Shown here in pieces: positions 23,576-37,585 of a stretch of DNA of 64,000 bases; position 1 is the stretch's first letter; every line of letters begins with the position of its first letter. Position numbers and translations under genes: made by a program. The stretch lies in the NCBI GenBank assembly GCA_016801845.1, contig CM028928.1, positions 12,556,827-12,620,826 of the forward strand, given 5' to 3'. Source of the DNA: Polydactylus sextarius (lineage: Eukaryota > Chordata > Actinopteri > Polynemidae). Under the pieces are notes generated by a model. The model saw nothing but the letters and a program-made list of their open reading frames with translations. It made no database searches and was not told the DNA's origin.

Positions 23576-24850
23576 ACTGTATGTGTGTATATTCTTTTTG
23601 AAAAAAATAACTAAAAAAGTTTCTGCTGGTAAAATGTATATTTATATAGAAAACTTTATGCATAAAGGAGCATTTTTCTTATATTCTATTGCTCCCTATT
23701 CAAGTAGCTGGTGCTCCTGCTTGTATGTGTGTGTAGGTGGGGGGGTTAAGTGAACAGCGTGAGTGAAAGTCCTGAATTAGTTTTAACGTCAACTTTTACC
23801 AGATTTATTGAGATATAACGGGTAAAAAATCTTAAACATATGTCATAAGATTTGATGAGAAATACTATTGCAGCACACAACTTGCATCATACCCAGGAAA
23901 GCATCATGAGCTGTTGCATAAAAGTGTGAATAACCACAAAGAAGATACAGTAAAATAAACAGTGGGGAAAAAAGTGGAACTATGACTGACAGTTGGAGTG
24001 AGGTAAAATGAAACCAACTTGACAAATGATAGAAATGTTAAGGGGCACTTGCACAATTAGTCAATACACTTCTGTAATGTAGGAACACTACCAAGAAATA
24101 ATGAACAAAATCTCTACAGCTTGTTTAAACTCTTCAGTTCAGGAATGTTGTGATGAAGTTCAGTGAATTCATTGCTAGCAAAACTTGATTTAGGTGGCTC
24201 TAATTCATAATTTGAGAATTTTAAAGTCATTCATGATGGTGAGTGAACAAAAACATTGACGATAATGGTAGATTGTTTGTGTTTGCGTCTAGTTTCTGCT
24301 CACTCAAGTGGCCAGAAATAAAATAAAATAAACAAGAGTAAAGATTTTATTGGTCATGTTGGGTTGGATGCTGTTGGATTGTCATTATAAACTGTAAATG
24401 ATGCTGTACAGTAGCCGTCAATTAGTGATCCCAAAGTGAAAGTTGCTGCATGTCCCTGAAAATTTCCTTAAATTTTTTTTAAAGGTTCAGTTTCAGTTAG
24501 TTTTGTCATGAGAATGACAGCAGCTTGTCCATAGTTAAGTTCAAGCTGTGCAGAAAACATTTACTTGCAAAACGTCGGTATTTGCCTTTTTTTTATCCCC
24601 AGATTTCATAACTATAGCGTTAGTTGAATAAAATGATACATTTAGACACGATAATAATGGCAATGTACTTGTTTAGAAACCTTACCAATCTACGTATGAA
24701 GAAAGGACCAGTGGTAGTACTGATCCCACTTTGGGAACACATGGTCTGATAGCTCATGTCCCCTCTCTCACAGTGACAGACGGCCTCTGGCACTACGTTT
24801 TGTCCAGCATTATTCAACACATGACACCCATGCCTAATGGAGAGCACTTA
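23576..24850. other. Intergenic spacer between sh3kbp1 and map3k15
   Basis: AT-rich unique sequence with no supportable gene, RNA or repeat family. Confidence 0.6.
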
Positions 24851-25516
24851 TAGTGGACGCGTCGCTTTAATTCCCCGCTGGAACTGCGCGTAAACTGAGT
24901 GTCTGCTTTCCTTTTATTTCCGTTTATTTGGCTGACTGAAACTCAGTGGGTTCAATGTTCGCAAAAGTAAAGACAGAGGGAGCAGAGGAAATGGGAAGTG
25001 TGGCCATCATAACGGAACGTGTGTCTAAAGAGGAAAATGAAATATTATGTGCTGTTCGAGGACATAACTGACAGTAACTTGACTGTTGTGTTCAGCGCGT
25101 AAAGGAGGGGAGACACCGTTTTATAGTTAGACAACCAGAGATCAACACTGTCCCCGTGGGAAACTTTCAGCCAGGATAAAAGCGAGAGGTTTTCTCATCT
25201 AATTTCTGGATGCCTTTTGTCTCTCTCTCTCTCCCCCTCCTTTCTCTCGGGGATCTAGCCGGATCCAGTCTGGGGGAAGCGGGCTTCTTGGTGCGAGATA
25301 ATCGGTACATGATGTGAGTTAATGAGGCGGAGATGCTGAGGGACAAACTCAAACGCGCTCCTCTGCAGCGAAGACAGGTGCGCACCAAGTGAGCGTCAAG
25401 ACGGAGGACAAGACACAATAAAGGGATTAAACGCGGAGGGAGAGGTGGAAAACAACCGGAGGAGAAGAAGAAAAAGAGGAAGGTAATAGATTGCAAACAC
25501 TCCGTAGGTTCTCGCT
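24851..25516 (+). promoter_or_regulatory. map3k15: CpG-richer promoter and 5' UTR of map3k15
   Basis: GC and CpG content rises clearly from about 24855 (acgcgtcgc, ctgcgcgtaaac) through the first coding exon, unlike the surrounding AT-rich DNA. A pyrimidine-rich stretch lies at 25220-25250. The ATG at 25517 is the first that opens the conserved ASK N-terminus. The transcription start was not determined. Confidence 0.55.
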
Positions 25517-25838
25517 ATGGAAACGGGACAAAACGCGCAGGTCACCGACATGACCGGGGAGCACTCCGCCGGGGTGAACGTGGTGGAGCGAGACCGGGAC
25601 AGAGACCGAGAGAGGGGCGACGTTTCCAGCCCCAGTCCGCCGTTCAAGCAGCGCTCCCTGCGGGTCGTGTACGTCCTGAACGATGGGTTGAAGTCGGTGA
25701 TGGCCAGCAGTCCGGAGTCCGGAGCGCTGCAGTGTCTCCAGAGGGCCTGCGACTCAGAGAGCGCCCTGCTCACCACCGTCACCTTCGGGAGGCTGGATTT
25801 TGGAGAAACATCAGTGCTCGACAGTTTCTACGATGCAG
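25517..25838 (+). CDS. map3k15: map3k15 exon 1, N-terminal region
   Basis: It encodes a divergent, charged leader (METGQNAQ..., Asp/Arg-rich) and then LRVVYVLNDGLKSV and the LDFGETSVLDSFYDA block conserved in ASK kinases. It ends in phase 1 (GCA-G). The initiator is chosen because the frame is open and the upstream sequence is 5' UTR-like. The following 1.6-kb intron (25839-27403) shows no exon. Confidence 0.9.
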
Positions 25839-27582
25839 GTGTGTGGTTTTGTTCATCTGCAGGTAAAAAAACAGTTATGAAGGTTAAAACTGGGCCACAC
25901 TAGTTTGACCAGTGTGTCAGTAAAGTCATTTTGGGGACATAGATGTATATTTTCACAATCTAACACAATATCACTGCATCTCCACAGAATGTAGATACTT
26001 GATTTTCTTTTTACTATTTACTATTATTGACAGAAATGCTCTCTGTCCTCCTGTGGTCATTGCTTTATGTTCATTTGTCATAACAATATCTGACTAATGA
26101 TATCTGACCCCATTGCATTGGTAGAATTGCACTGATTGGGTTAAAACAGTCGATGGAGAAAAAAAGGACAAAAATGATTGGGGTGAAAAGTCAAGCATTT
26201 CTCATGTGGCTTAAGGTTTTGTCAACATTACCACTTCCTCCTTCAGCCAGTTGGGTTTTATGTGAAATTTCCACAGAACAGTACAAACTTTGTTGTCAGT
26301 CTAACATCTGATTCTGAGATTCCCAATTACAAATGTTTTTTTGTTAGCTATGTTAGTGGTGTTACTGCATGATAATCCACCACCTTCAACTGAAATGTCT
26401 CAGTAACATTTTGTGTAGACGTTCATGGTCCCCAGAAGATTTTTCTTATCTTTCTTTTCCTCTAGCACTGCTGTGAGATTCTGATTTGTTGTTTTGAGAG
26501 AAATGTCTCAACTATTAGATGGATTTACCATGAAACAAAATGTTTATAGTGAATCTTATATACTTGATGGCATGGCCTAAAATACTAGCAAATACTTGCA
26601 AAACTAACTAATTCCTAGTGCTTAGTGATAAATAATAACGTGGTAAAATACTAAACTCATATAGCAACCATAGTGACCATTACGTTAGCATGCTATAATT
26701 CTCACTGGGAGCATTTTAGCATGCAGCACTCATGTCCTATGGGATGGATTGGGGAGATTCCCAGACAAGCTCCCATGTCTATGATGACAATGGGTTGACA
26801 GTATAAAACCAAATCCATGTTTTTTAGTTGGAGGCACATTGAACGCCAATCTTGTGACTGATGTGAAGCATGCATATTTGTTTGGTTTCTGATACTCTGG
26901 TAGTTGTAGTTGTACATTTTTACAGCTGTAGTCTAGGTTGTAAACTCAGTAACTACACTACTATTGGACATGAATGCAGCCACACCAGAACCACTAGCAT
27001 GGCTGTAGACTCTTAGGCTGTGTCCGAAATCATTCTCTTGTTTACGAAATAACTACGCCATATTTAATATTTACCATTTTGTCTAATTTCTCTGTTTTAA
27101 TTTGCAAATGTATTCACTACTCTTACTGTTTGCTATGTATCCTTTGTCTATATCCACATACGATAAGGAGACTTCCAAACAATTTCAGGGAAAAGACTAA
27201 TTCCTTTTGATACATTGCCTAACTTTTTGTTTATGCACTACAAAGTGTTGAGTTTTTTTAACAACTTGTTTGCATAGAAGGTCTAAGAGGAACTCCAGTT
27301 CTAGATGTTGTTTTGATGGATTTCAGTTCTTGCAGTTTAAGCAGGCTGTGTTTAAACAGAGTCATGAGTCATGCTGTCATCATCTTAATCTTCCTCTTTC
27401 TAGACATAGCAGTTGTGGATATGAGCGATGTCTTTCGGCAGCCTTCCTTGTTTTACCATCTGGGAGTAAGGGAGAGCTTCGACATGGCCAACAACGTCAT
27501 CCTGTACCATGACACTGACCCCGATACTGCCCAGTCACTGAAGGTACAAATATACACACAGACACAGAAGTGCGTGCGCGCG

Positions 27583-27625
<43 letters not shown>

Positions 27626-28030
27626 TTCTAAAGTACTTGCTGGAGTTCAAGGATGCCATTCCTTCATGCGTCCTCAGAACAAAGTCATCCACTAAGCTAT
27701 TTGCAGAGTACATGCGTACTGGTTAGTGTGTGTGCAGGACAGTACAGTCAGTTCTGCACCCTTTGGTCAACAACTGCTGCAGTTAGTTATCTGTGTAATT
27801 CATGAGCACACAACAATACAAACTATAGTTCCGTTGTCCAGATAAACTCTGACATGCTTTTATTTTATCTCTTTGCAGGACATGGTGGCACAGAAAAACA
27901 CAGTAAGTTTGTGTGTGTGTGAGTTGCAGAGTGAGTTTTGTGCAGACACACTGTGTTGTGCTATTTGTGGAATGATACTCGTGACATCTGCTGTTGGTCT
28001 TCTCACGCAAGTGCGTCTTCCACACATGCA

Positions 28031-28080
<50 letters not shown>

Positions 28081-28138
28081 TAAACAATGGCAATTCTTCA
28101 TGGCAACTGATTTTGAATGTAATGTGTTTGTGCGTGTT

Positions 28139-28185
<47 letters not shown>

Positions 28186-31100
28186 AGTAGGCAGCTCGTT
28201 CTCCAGTATTGGGTTTTCCCTGGGTTCAGTTGCCTCCAGAGTACAGAGGCTCTGGGTTACGTAATAAAGTAAGGTACCATGCTGCACCAAAGCATGCTGG
28301 GAGAGTCTGGCAATGACTAACTTATAATAACAATAAACATGGAAGAGGGGCTGAAAACACTGAGCCCCATGGGATGTTGTGTGAATAACGAATTAAACTT
28401 CCTTACAATGTGCATCTCACAAGACTAAAGAAAGACATAGTGCATATTAAGTTTGGACAATGACGATATATTAATTTTATAAAAGTGTAATCAGATAGTT
28501 TGTGCTGTGCTGGATGTTTAACAGCTAAGTGAGCTTTATTACTTATTGGCAGATGTCGTGTCACAATGCCGCCAAAGTCTCAGTGGAGTACAGATCCTCC
28601 TCATTAATCACTCTCTAATCCTGTCACACCAACCCCCTCCTTATTTTTCCTGCCGTTTCCTGCCTCGACTCCTTTTATATCTGGTATCAGTATCTAGCAC
28701 GCATGTTTATGTGAAATTGCTGTGATATATTTATATTGTGAGTTAAAAAACACCTCCTGTACTCACACTTATATCTGAGTCCACTTGTTTTTTTCTCTTC
28801 CAGGCATCCAGTGGTAACTACTATTTCATCCCCTACATAGTGACCCCTAACCATGAATACATGTGCTGTGAGAGTGACGCCCAGCGCAGAGCCAGTGAAT
28901 ACATGAAGCCCAGCTGGGACAACCTGCTGGGGCCACTCTGTGTCCCCCTGACCGACCGCTTTACCAGCCTTCTGAAGGACATCCATGTTACATCTTGGTG
29001 ATTAAACACACTACGAGACTTGCTCCAACATCCAACAGCTGAACCTCCCATCATCATTATTGTGTTCAACGTCTTTCACAACATCTATCTCTCCTTACAC
29101 CAGTCTACAGATTTCTTTTTTTATCTCTCATCTGATCGTGTCACCTCTCTGGCTTTGGCAGCGCCTCCTTCAAGGACACCCTGCTGAACGACATCAGAAA
29201 GGCCAGAGAGAAATATCAGGGGGAGGAGCTGGCCAAGGAGCTTTCTCGCATTAAGCTACGAATTGACAACACAGAAGTTCTAACGCAGGACATTGTAATG
29301 AACCTGCTGTTTTCCTACAGAGACATACAGGTACAGACACATTGTGGTGGGGATTTTGAGAAACCCCAGCAGGAGTAACAAAGTCATGAACAAACAAGTA
29401 GTCATACAAAGTCACTGAAATGCAAAAAATACTGACGATAATGATGCACCTATCTACCAGGACTATGATGCCATGGTGAAGCTGGTGCAAACCCTGGAAA
29501 TGCTGCCCACTTGTGATCTGGCAACTCAGCCCATGATCCAGTTTCATTACGCCTTTGCTCTCAACAGGTACTCATAGTCTGAAAAGACATAGTCTAAATG
29601 GATTTATTTAACTCATGCAGTTTATTTACATTAAGACATAAGGCCATGAAAATATATTGTGCTGTACAAAGTCAAAGTGGCTGTCATAACAGTGATTGTC
29701 ATAGCAATTTCATAGCTAGCCAGAGATAGCCACATTGAGCAAGTTTTTTATAAAGTTTATTTCCCCTTATGTAATCAGAAGTGCCTGTTTTAATGTACCT
29801 CAGTTTCTGACTTCTGAAGAGTTATTAAGTTACATTTAAATCACTTACATAGTTGTATTAAAGTGTAAATACTATTATTCATGCATGTATTATAGTGGTT
29901 TGTTTTGGGTTCATATAATAGTAGAAATTTTAACAGTAGCTATCTTACATTCAGTCAGCATGGGCTGTAACTGTTACCCAGTTTGCTGCCCCATGTGAAA
30001 ATATATGTATCTATGTGTCTGCAGGAGAAACAGTCCTGGTGACAGGGAGCAGGCTCTGAGAGTGATGCTACAGGTGCTTCAGTCATGTGAACATCCAGCA
30101 CCGGACATGTTCTGCCTCTGTGGGCGAATATACAAGGACATCTTTCTTGACTCAGACTGCAAAGACACTAAAAACAGAGACAATGCTATACAATGGTACG
30201 GATGATTCACAGATGTGTCTTTGCAGTGGTCTATGTCTAATTAGTTCTGCCTGTATGTTCATTCAAGTGTTGTGCTCAAACTACAGGTACAGGAAGGGTT
30301 TTGAGCTGCAGCCCACTCTTTACTCTGGTATCAATCTGGCTGTACTACTTATTGTTGCTGGCCAACAGTTTGAGAGCTCAATTGAACTGAGGAAAATAGG
30401 TGAGAGGATCCTGAACTTGATGCTTCATTGATTTTTTTCAAAGCACATTCAAGCCAGAATGTTCAATGCCTTTTCCCCACTTTCTTCCTTCTTATTATCT
30501 TATGCATTAGGTGTGAGGCTGAACAGTCTGCTGGGTCGAAAAGGTTCCTTGGAAAAAATGAATAACTACTGGGACATTGGCCAGTTCTTCACTGTTAGCA
30601 TGCTAGCTAACGACATCCCCAAAGCTACCCAGGCTGCAGAGAAGCTCTTCAAACTGAAGCCACCTCTCTGGTAAAAATGTTCACTTTATCCAATGTGTTT
30701 CTTAAGGCAGATACAAATCTTTATATCAGTCCATGATTGTGAATGCTATTTGTGTGATTGGTATTCACTATTTTTCCTTTCAGCTAACATTATGTCAGTG
30801 ATTTTGGAATATGGGTTAAGTTTATAGGTCCAGTTATGCGCCTAAAACAGATGCAATGGTTTCTCTTTTTCAGTCTTCCCCCTGTGTGTGCTATTTTTTT
30901 TCAGGTATTTGCGGTCAGTGGTGCAGAACCTGCAGCTAATTCAGAGGTTTAAGAAGCAGACGGTGGAGCATTCACCTCAGCGAGAGAGACTCAACTTCTG
31001 GATGGACATCATAGTGGAGGCCACACAGCGCACCACCACTCGACTGCGGTTTCCAGTACAAACACGCATAGATACTCCATTTAATATGCACCATTAGATG

Positions 31101-34100
31101 CAGTGTGAGCAGACACTTGATAACGGTTCTTCTATCACAGGTATTGATTCTGGAGCCAACCAAGGTTTACCAGCCCTCTTATGTATCCATTAACAACGAG
31201 GCAGAAGAGAAGAATGTTTCTATTTGGCATGTTTCTCCTGCAGAGACAGTAAGAATGTTACTCTCTTGTCTATTTAACCTTCTCCAGCTTTACCAAAGTA
31301 CGTGACTCAAACATTACTAAAGTGTCCTCTGAAGAGACCAAACATGGTGGCAGAATAAATTCACATTAATTGTTCGAACAATACAAATGCTTCACTTTTC
31401 TGTGTGGTTTTTACAAAATTTCGCAGAAATCAACATCCTAATATTTGCATAATAATGATAGATGGGGGCGACGCGGTGGTTAGAGCAGAACAGTCGCCCA
31501 ATCATTCCAAATTTGGCACAATGGTTCACTGACCTGACAAAACATGTTTCTGGTCATTTCAATGTAATATTTCAAGAGGGAGTCACTACAAATTTGGTAG
31601 AAAAGTTGATTTAGACTTGAAGGATGAACTCATTAGATTTTGGTGGTCAAAGGTTACTGTGACCACACACACAACACAATGTTTTTGGACATAGATTATA
31701 ACTGGGCTGTTTGGAGGATGCATACAACCACAAGTAACCACAACCACAATACAATAGTAATTTTTTGATCCTGACTGACTATGTTACTATTCTGATAATG
31801 TGGTCAGTGTTCAAAGTAAAAACTTCACTCACTTTCATTACAGAAAGGGATCCACGAGTGGAACTTTACTGCAATGTCTATAAAAGGCATTAGGTATGGA
31901 GAAACACAGAGACATGTTGGGTTTTGATTCCTACAATTTTAAATGTATCTATAATCTAACACAGAAGATGACTTATTTCATTTTTTAAATAAAGACAAAG
32001 TCATGATAACACAAAGAAACAACACAAAGTCATTTTAATCTTTGGTCTTCTCCAACCTATTCTGTCAGTATCAGTAAGTTTGACGAACGCTGCTGCTTTC
32101 TCTACGTCCACGACAATTCGGACGACTTCCAGATCTACTTCTCTACTGAGGACCAATGCGGTCGGTGAGGACACACACCTCTAGATGTATCTGTGTAGGT
32201 GTGTGTGTGTGTGTTTGTCTGTGTTCATGTTCGTACAGTATGTGTGTTTTGTATTTCAATGTGATCTGGTGGCCATGACCTAGAGATAAGTATAATATAT
32301 GGCTGTGTTTGTATATATGTGTGCTTTCAGATTCTGCTCTATGGTGAAGGAGATGATATCTGATGGGACAGGAAATGCTGTGGAGCTGGAAGGGGAGGGA
32401 GATGGAGATACACTGGAGGTCAGGGGATGTTTGCGTATAAATGTAGACACATTATTATCTAACAGTAAATATCTGGTTTTATAGATACAGTTTATGATTG
32501 CTAATATGTGTGTATGGTGATCTTTGTGTGTTGCAGTATGAGTATGACACCAATGAGACAGGGGACAGGGTGGTGTTGGGGCGTGGAACCTATGGAGTGG
32601 TGTATGCTGGGAGAGACCTCAGCAACCAGGTCCGAATTGCCATCAAAGAGATTCCTGAAAGAGACAGCAGGTATTTATTTTTACTTGTTTGTTTAAAACA
32701 GTCCTTAAAAACATTCACAAAATTCATTTAATTCAAATCTCTATGAGATAATATTAAATTCTGTGTGTAGACTAATTTTACAAAAATCTTACCACGGTAG
32801 GCTGTTTGTACTAGAAAACTGAGAATGAATATAAGAAAATCTTCCTCTGTCTTGTTTTTATTGTGAATCAGATACTCACAGCCCCTTCATGAAGAGATCG
32901 CCCTTCACAAGTACCTAAAGCACAGGAACATTGTTCAGTACTTGGGCTCTGTTTCTGAGAACGGATACATCAAGATCTTCATGGAACAAGTGCCTGGAGG
33001 TATGTTTGTACAGACAGAAAGAGATGGTGGATTAGATACTGTGTAGTGCAGTTATTGTGTATGGAAGGAACCCAGAGGCTTGGAAATGTCATGTGCTCTT
33101 TTCTCATAAAATATAATTTTCTATAGATCTATAACAAGTCAAAGAGAAGGAGTTGAGCAACAAACACCAGAAAAAATCTATAGTAATTCTCATTTTATTT
33201 CATACATTTGGAAATTATTTTCTGTGATGCTTCACAAAACACCTGAGCATGTGGGCATATGTTTGTGTTCAAGAAACTAAAGGGACGATACTTCAGAGAT
33301 CGATGCTTGTGACCTCTCGGTTACCAGGCGGTCTCTCTAACTCCTTGGTCATCTTCCCATCTCATGATAGGTTTTGGACACTCCTTCTCTCCTTTCTCCA
33401 GGAAGCCTGTCTGCATTGTTGCGGTCTAAATGGGGTCCACTGAAAGAAGCGACTATAATATTCTACACCAGACAGATCCTGGAGGGGCTCAGGTACCTGC
33501 ACGAGAACCAGATCGTCCACCGCGACATCAAGGTATCGAAGAATATAACACAATCTGTAGTGTAGCCAGGTGTCACTCTGACATAGAAATGAACTATTTC
33601 TAAATAGGTTTTAAAGAAAATAAGGTCTTCACCCTTTATTCTTACAGATCACACAGATATGTAGGGTGTAAAACCTCAAGAAACACTCAAAAGAGGTATT
33701 AAATTGCAGTTGAAAGTAAGTAGTATTAAAAAGGTCTACCTTGGAGAAGCCAAGAACAAAAATGTCTAAGTTAGGTTCTTCCTAAATCATCTTCTCATAA
33801 AGACTAGTACAATAGAAAACTTCAGCAGTATGTAAAGCCAGACAAAGCTGGGGATATATATTGACATATTTTGACAGCAGGGCCGTGGAAGCAGAACCAC
33901 TATATTAATAACAGTTGTGGTTTATGCTTTTACTAGCTATAACATATTGAAATGTCTGATCTTAAAAGAAGGTCCATTGTGCCTGATGACTCACTGAAAC
34001 AGAGCCACTGTTACACCTTTGTTTTGGTCTTTGTGAGCATGTGTGTGAAACAGCTGTACATATACAGCATTCAAAACCAGTACATATATAATAACATTGA

Positions 34101-37100
34101 TTTGATATTATTGCAGATAATGTGTAAATGAAAAAAAAGTTATCTGTTTCAGATATTGTTTCATCGGAAACAAAAAACTTTACTGCACGTACACTGTCTT
34201 CCTCTCTGTCTGTGTTTGCTTTAGGGTGATAATGTCTTGGTGAACACCTACAGTGGTGTTCTGAAGATCTCAGACTTTGGTACTTCTAAGCGTTTGGCTG
34301 GAGTCAACCCCTGTACGGAAACATTCACAGGTAACAAGATTACGTCACTTTTTTACGCACGAACATACATCAGTCATTTGAGCACTTTTATCCAAAGTCA
34401 AACACAAAGCAGTCAAAGACAGAGAGCGACTCCTCTGCTGTGGTCAAATTTGGGAGCTCATTCCATCATCTGGACTGTGATCATTTTGTCTACAAGGAGG
34501 GTGATGTCAGATGATGAGGAACGCAGCTGTTGAGAGGGAACATAACCTTGTGTGCATGAGTTCAAGTAAAAACTATAGGCAGCATGAGTAACATGAATCT
34601 TTGTAAAGCCAGTTGAGGTCAATGAGCAGCAGTGACATGAGCCCCTTTTTGACTGATCAAAGAACAGATGTGTTACAGCATTTGGACCAAAGGATAGTTG
34701 GTCATCAGACATGACACAGTTTTTTGTGAATTTGGCTGAGGTGAGGAATGAAGAAACAATTTTAAAGTCAGTGTTATGATGGAGAGATTGATAGAGTTCG
34801 GTCTTACAAACAGACTTCAACAAGGGACAGTTAAATCAGTTGTAAGTGCCTTGTAAAGTGGGTTTATTGTTAACCCACTGCAGAAGAACAGGAAACAACA
34901 AAGTTGCATAATTAAAAGGAGCATGAGTCATACCTCAAAATGTGGAAAACAAGTTAGAAAACATTATGGAATTGTGTTGTTGATGTTTTTGTGCATTTAT
35001 TTGAAGGAAAGTTCCAATTTCCTGTTCTATTTTTGTCTGATGATGTTTTCTTTTCACTAAATCTGATTCTATTGCACTTTGTCAAAACACTTTGCAACCA
35101 TTTTGACTCCAAACTCAAAAATGCTGTTATATATAGGTTTTCCATGCACAAATACAGAGAAAAAAAAGTGGCAATAACTTTTGTACTCTAGAACATTTGG
35201 GTATAAACACACAATGAATCTGATTTTAAGAAATATAATCAACATTAAATATCATGAAAGTTTTCCTCATTTTCTTTTGTTTAGCATAAAAAGAAAAACT
35301 ACATTATCACACTGTACACCACCACATGAAACTAAACAACATGTCAGTAATAAAGTGGCTAAACTTCTCCAGTAATGAGTCACAGAGAAAGTCTTAGCTT
35401 GATAAAGTGCTGTCATACATAAACAGTCAGTAATTCAGCCTGCATAAATGGAGTCATATAAATGCTGCAGTCTCAGACTATGAGAGTAAATATCAAATGA
35501 CCCTCAAAATGTCAAGAGCCACTATCAGCCTCTATGGAAACACTCAGACACACGAGCACATGCGAATGTGCACATGGACATGCACATTCATTGGCCATCT
35601 GGCCTTCTCCAGCAGCCTGTGAGGTGTGTAATTAGATTAGCTAATCAAGCAGAGGCAGAAGGGTGTTTACCTTTCATTAGCAGGTGTGTGTGTGAGTGTG
35701 TGTGTGTGTCCTTATCTATTTCTCCCCGTCTCTCCTTTTTATAGCTCTGTCTCCGTTTACATCAGCATTTAGGGACGAGCACAAATGCCAAATCTGCTCA
35801 GAATTACACACTACAGACCAAATACTGCAAACTAAAGTACTTTATATACTATATAGTATATAATATACTATAATTAGTATATTATGTTATTTTTCTTCCC
35901 CGTTTCAATTTGCAGTGCACATACAATTGTGAGACAATCCTTTCTAAACCTCTTTTAGATAATAGTAGCCAACTCTTACCTCTTTGTTATCTGTGTCTGC
36001 AGGTACTCTGCAGTACATGGCACCAGAAATCATCGATAAGGGCCCTCGAGGGTACGGGGCCCCAGCTGACATCTGGTCCTTGGGATGCACCATCATAGAA
36101 ATGGCAACTGGCAAACCACCCTTTCATGAGCTGGGGGAACCACAGGCGGCCATGTTTAAGGTTGATGTTTACCGTTAATATACAGAGAAGCTACTGATTA
36201 TTTCCAGTTGAGGTTTTTATTGGTCCAATTTTAACCATAAAAGTCTTACACCTGTCATAAATTACTATTTTAGGCCTTAAATCTCGACTGGGTTCAGCTT
36301 TGTGCATCTCTGTGGTTGTGTGTTACAGGTGGGGATGTTTAAAATCCACCCGGAGATCCCAGAGTCTTTGTCCCTGGAGGCCAAGTCGTTCATCCTGCGT
36401 TGCTTTGAGCCTGACCCTCACAAGAGAGCCATCGCCTTGGACCTGCTCAGAGACATGTTTGTCAGGCACAATGTCAAGGGGAAGAAGAGCAAGATCGCCT
36501 TCAAACCATCAGGTTCACAAACATATGGAGATAAATGATAAATGAACACAGCTTCACATTTTATTTGGGCCATCTTCAGAGCTGCACATTGTAATGCACA
36601 CATAATTGTATTACCATTACTGTAGTCTGTTAAGACTAATAAGATGAAACTGTTCGAATAACTCAGTTATTAGTTTTTAGAGTGGATTTACAAAGATGCA
36701 ACACATTCTCTTAATTTGTTGGTTGTTATATGTTTTTTTCCTCACACATTGTGTTTTGTTTACAGACTACATCCACAACGTTTCTCTACCGGTGCAGTTG
36801 CAGTGCGAAGCTGCCGGGAGCAGCAGCAGCGAACACGGCTCTGTGAGCCCAGACTGTGACTCCAAACACGATGTTTTCTTCCAGAAAAAGAAAAACTCAG
36901 GCTCAGAGAACCTGCTCAAACCTCCCAACTCCAACTACCTGAGGTGTGTATTTGGGGTTAATGAGTTTAGGGGCTGAATTAAGGATGCTTACTGACCCTA
37001 ACCCTGAAGTTTAACTGGTAGATTGAATTAGGATAGCATTACAGGCACGGCTTTTTCTCAACACAAAAACACTGGATTACTCTTATTATTAAAATATTAA

Positions 37101-37523
37101 AACAATGGGTAAAAAGATCCTGAGGAGATCAGTGTGCATAAGTGTGCACAGTGTGCATCATGTGAAAAGACTTGTCTGCATATAAGTGTATGTGTGTGCG
37201 TTTGGCTGGCAGGTGGCTGTGTTGTGCTTCCAGCATGCTCCGCTGGCTTTTATAACACTGATAAAATGAGTTCTGATCACTTTATGGGCCTTGGGACCAT
37301 CACACACACACACACCTGCACACGCACAGACACATTGACATGTGTGTTCGTACGTGCACGACTTGTGGCGCTGACTCATGCTGCCTGTGCACTTTCCTGG
37401 GCACACATAGTAGCCAGGAGAGGCTTGTATCTGTAAATAAACACAATGATGCATTGCACTGTTGTAAATCATTTGTGTACCTATTGTGTTGATTTATATT
37501 ACCGTGAGATCACTTTGTGTGAC

Positions 37524-37585
<62 letters not shown>

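Noticed and set aside
25167..25782. Minus-strand frames over the map3k15 promoter and exon 1
   Set aside because: They are Arg/Ser-rich shadows of a GC-rich 5' region, with no protein family pattern.
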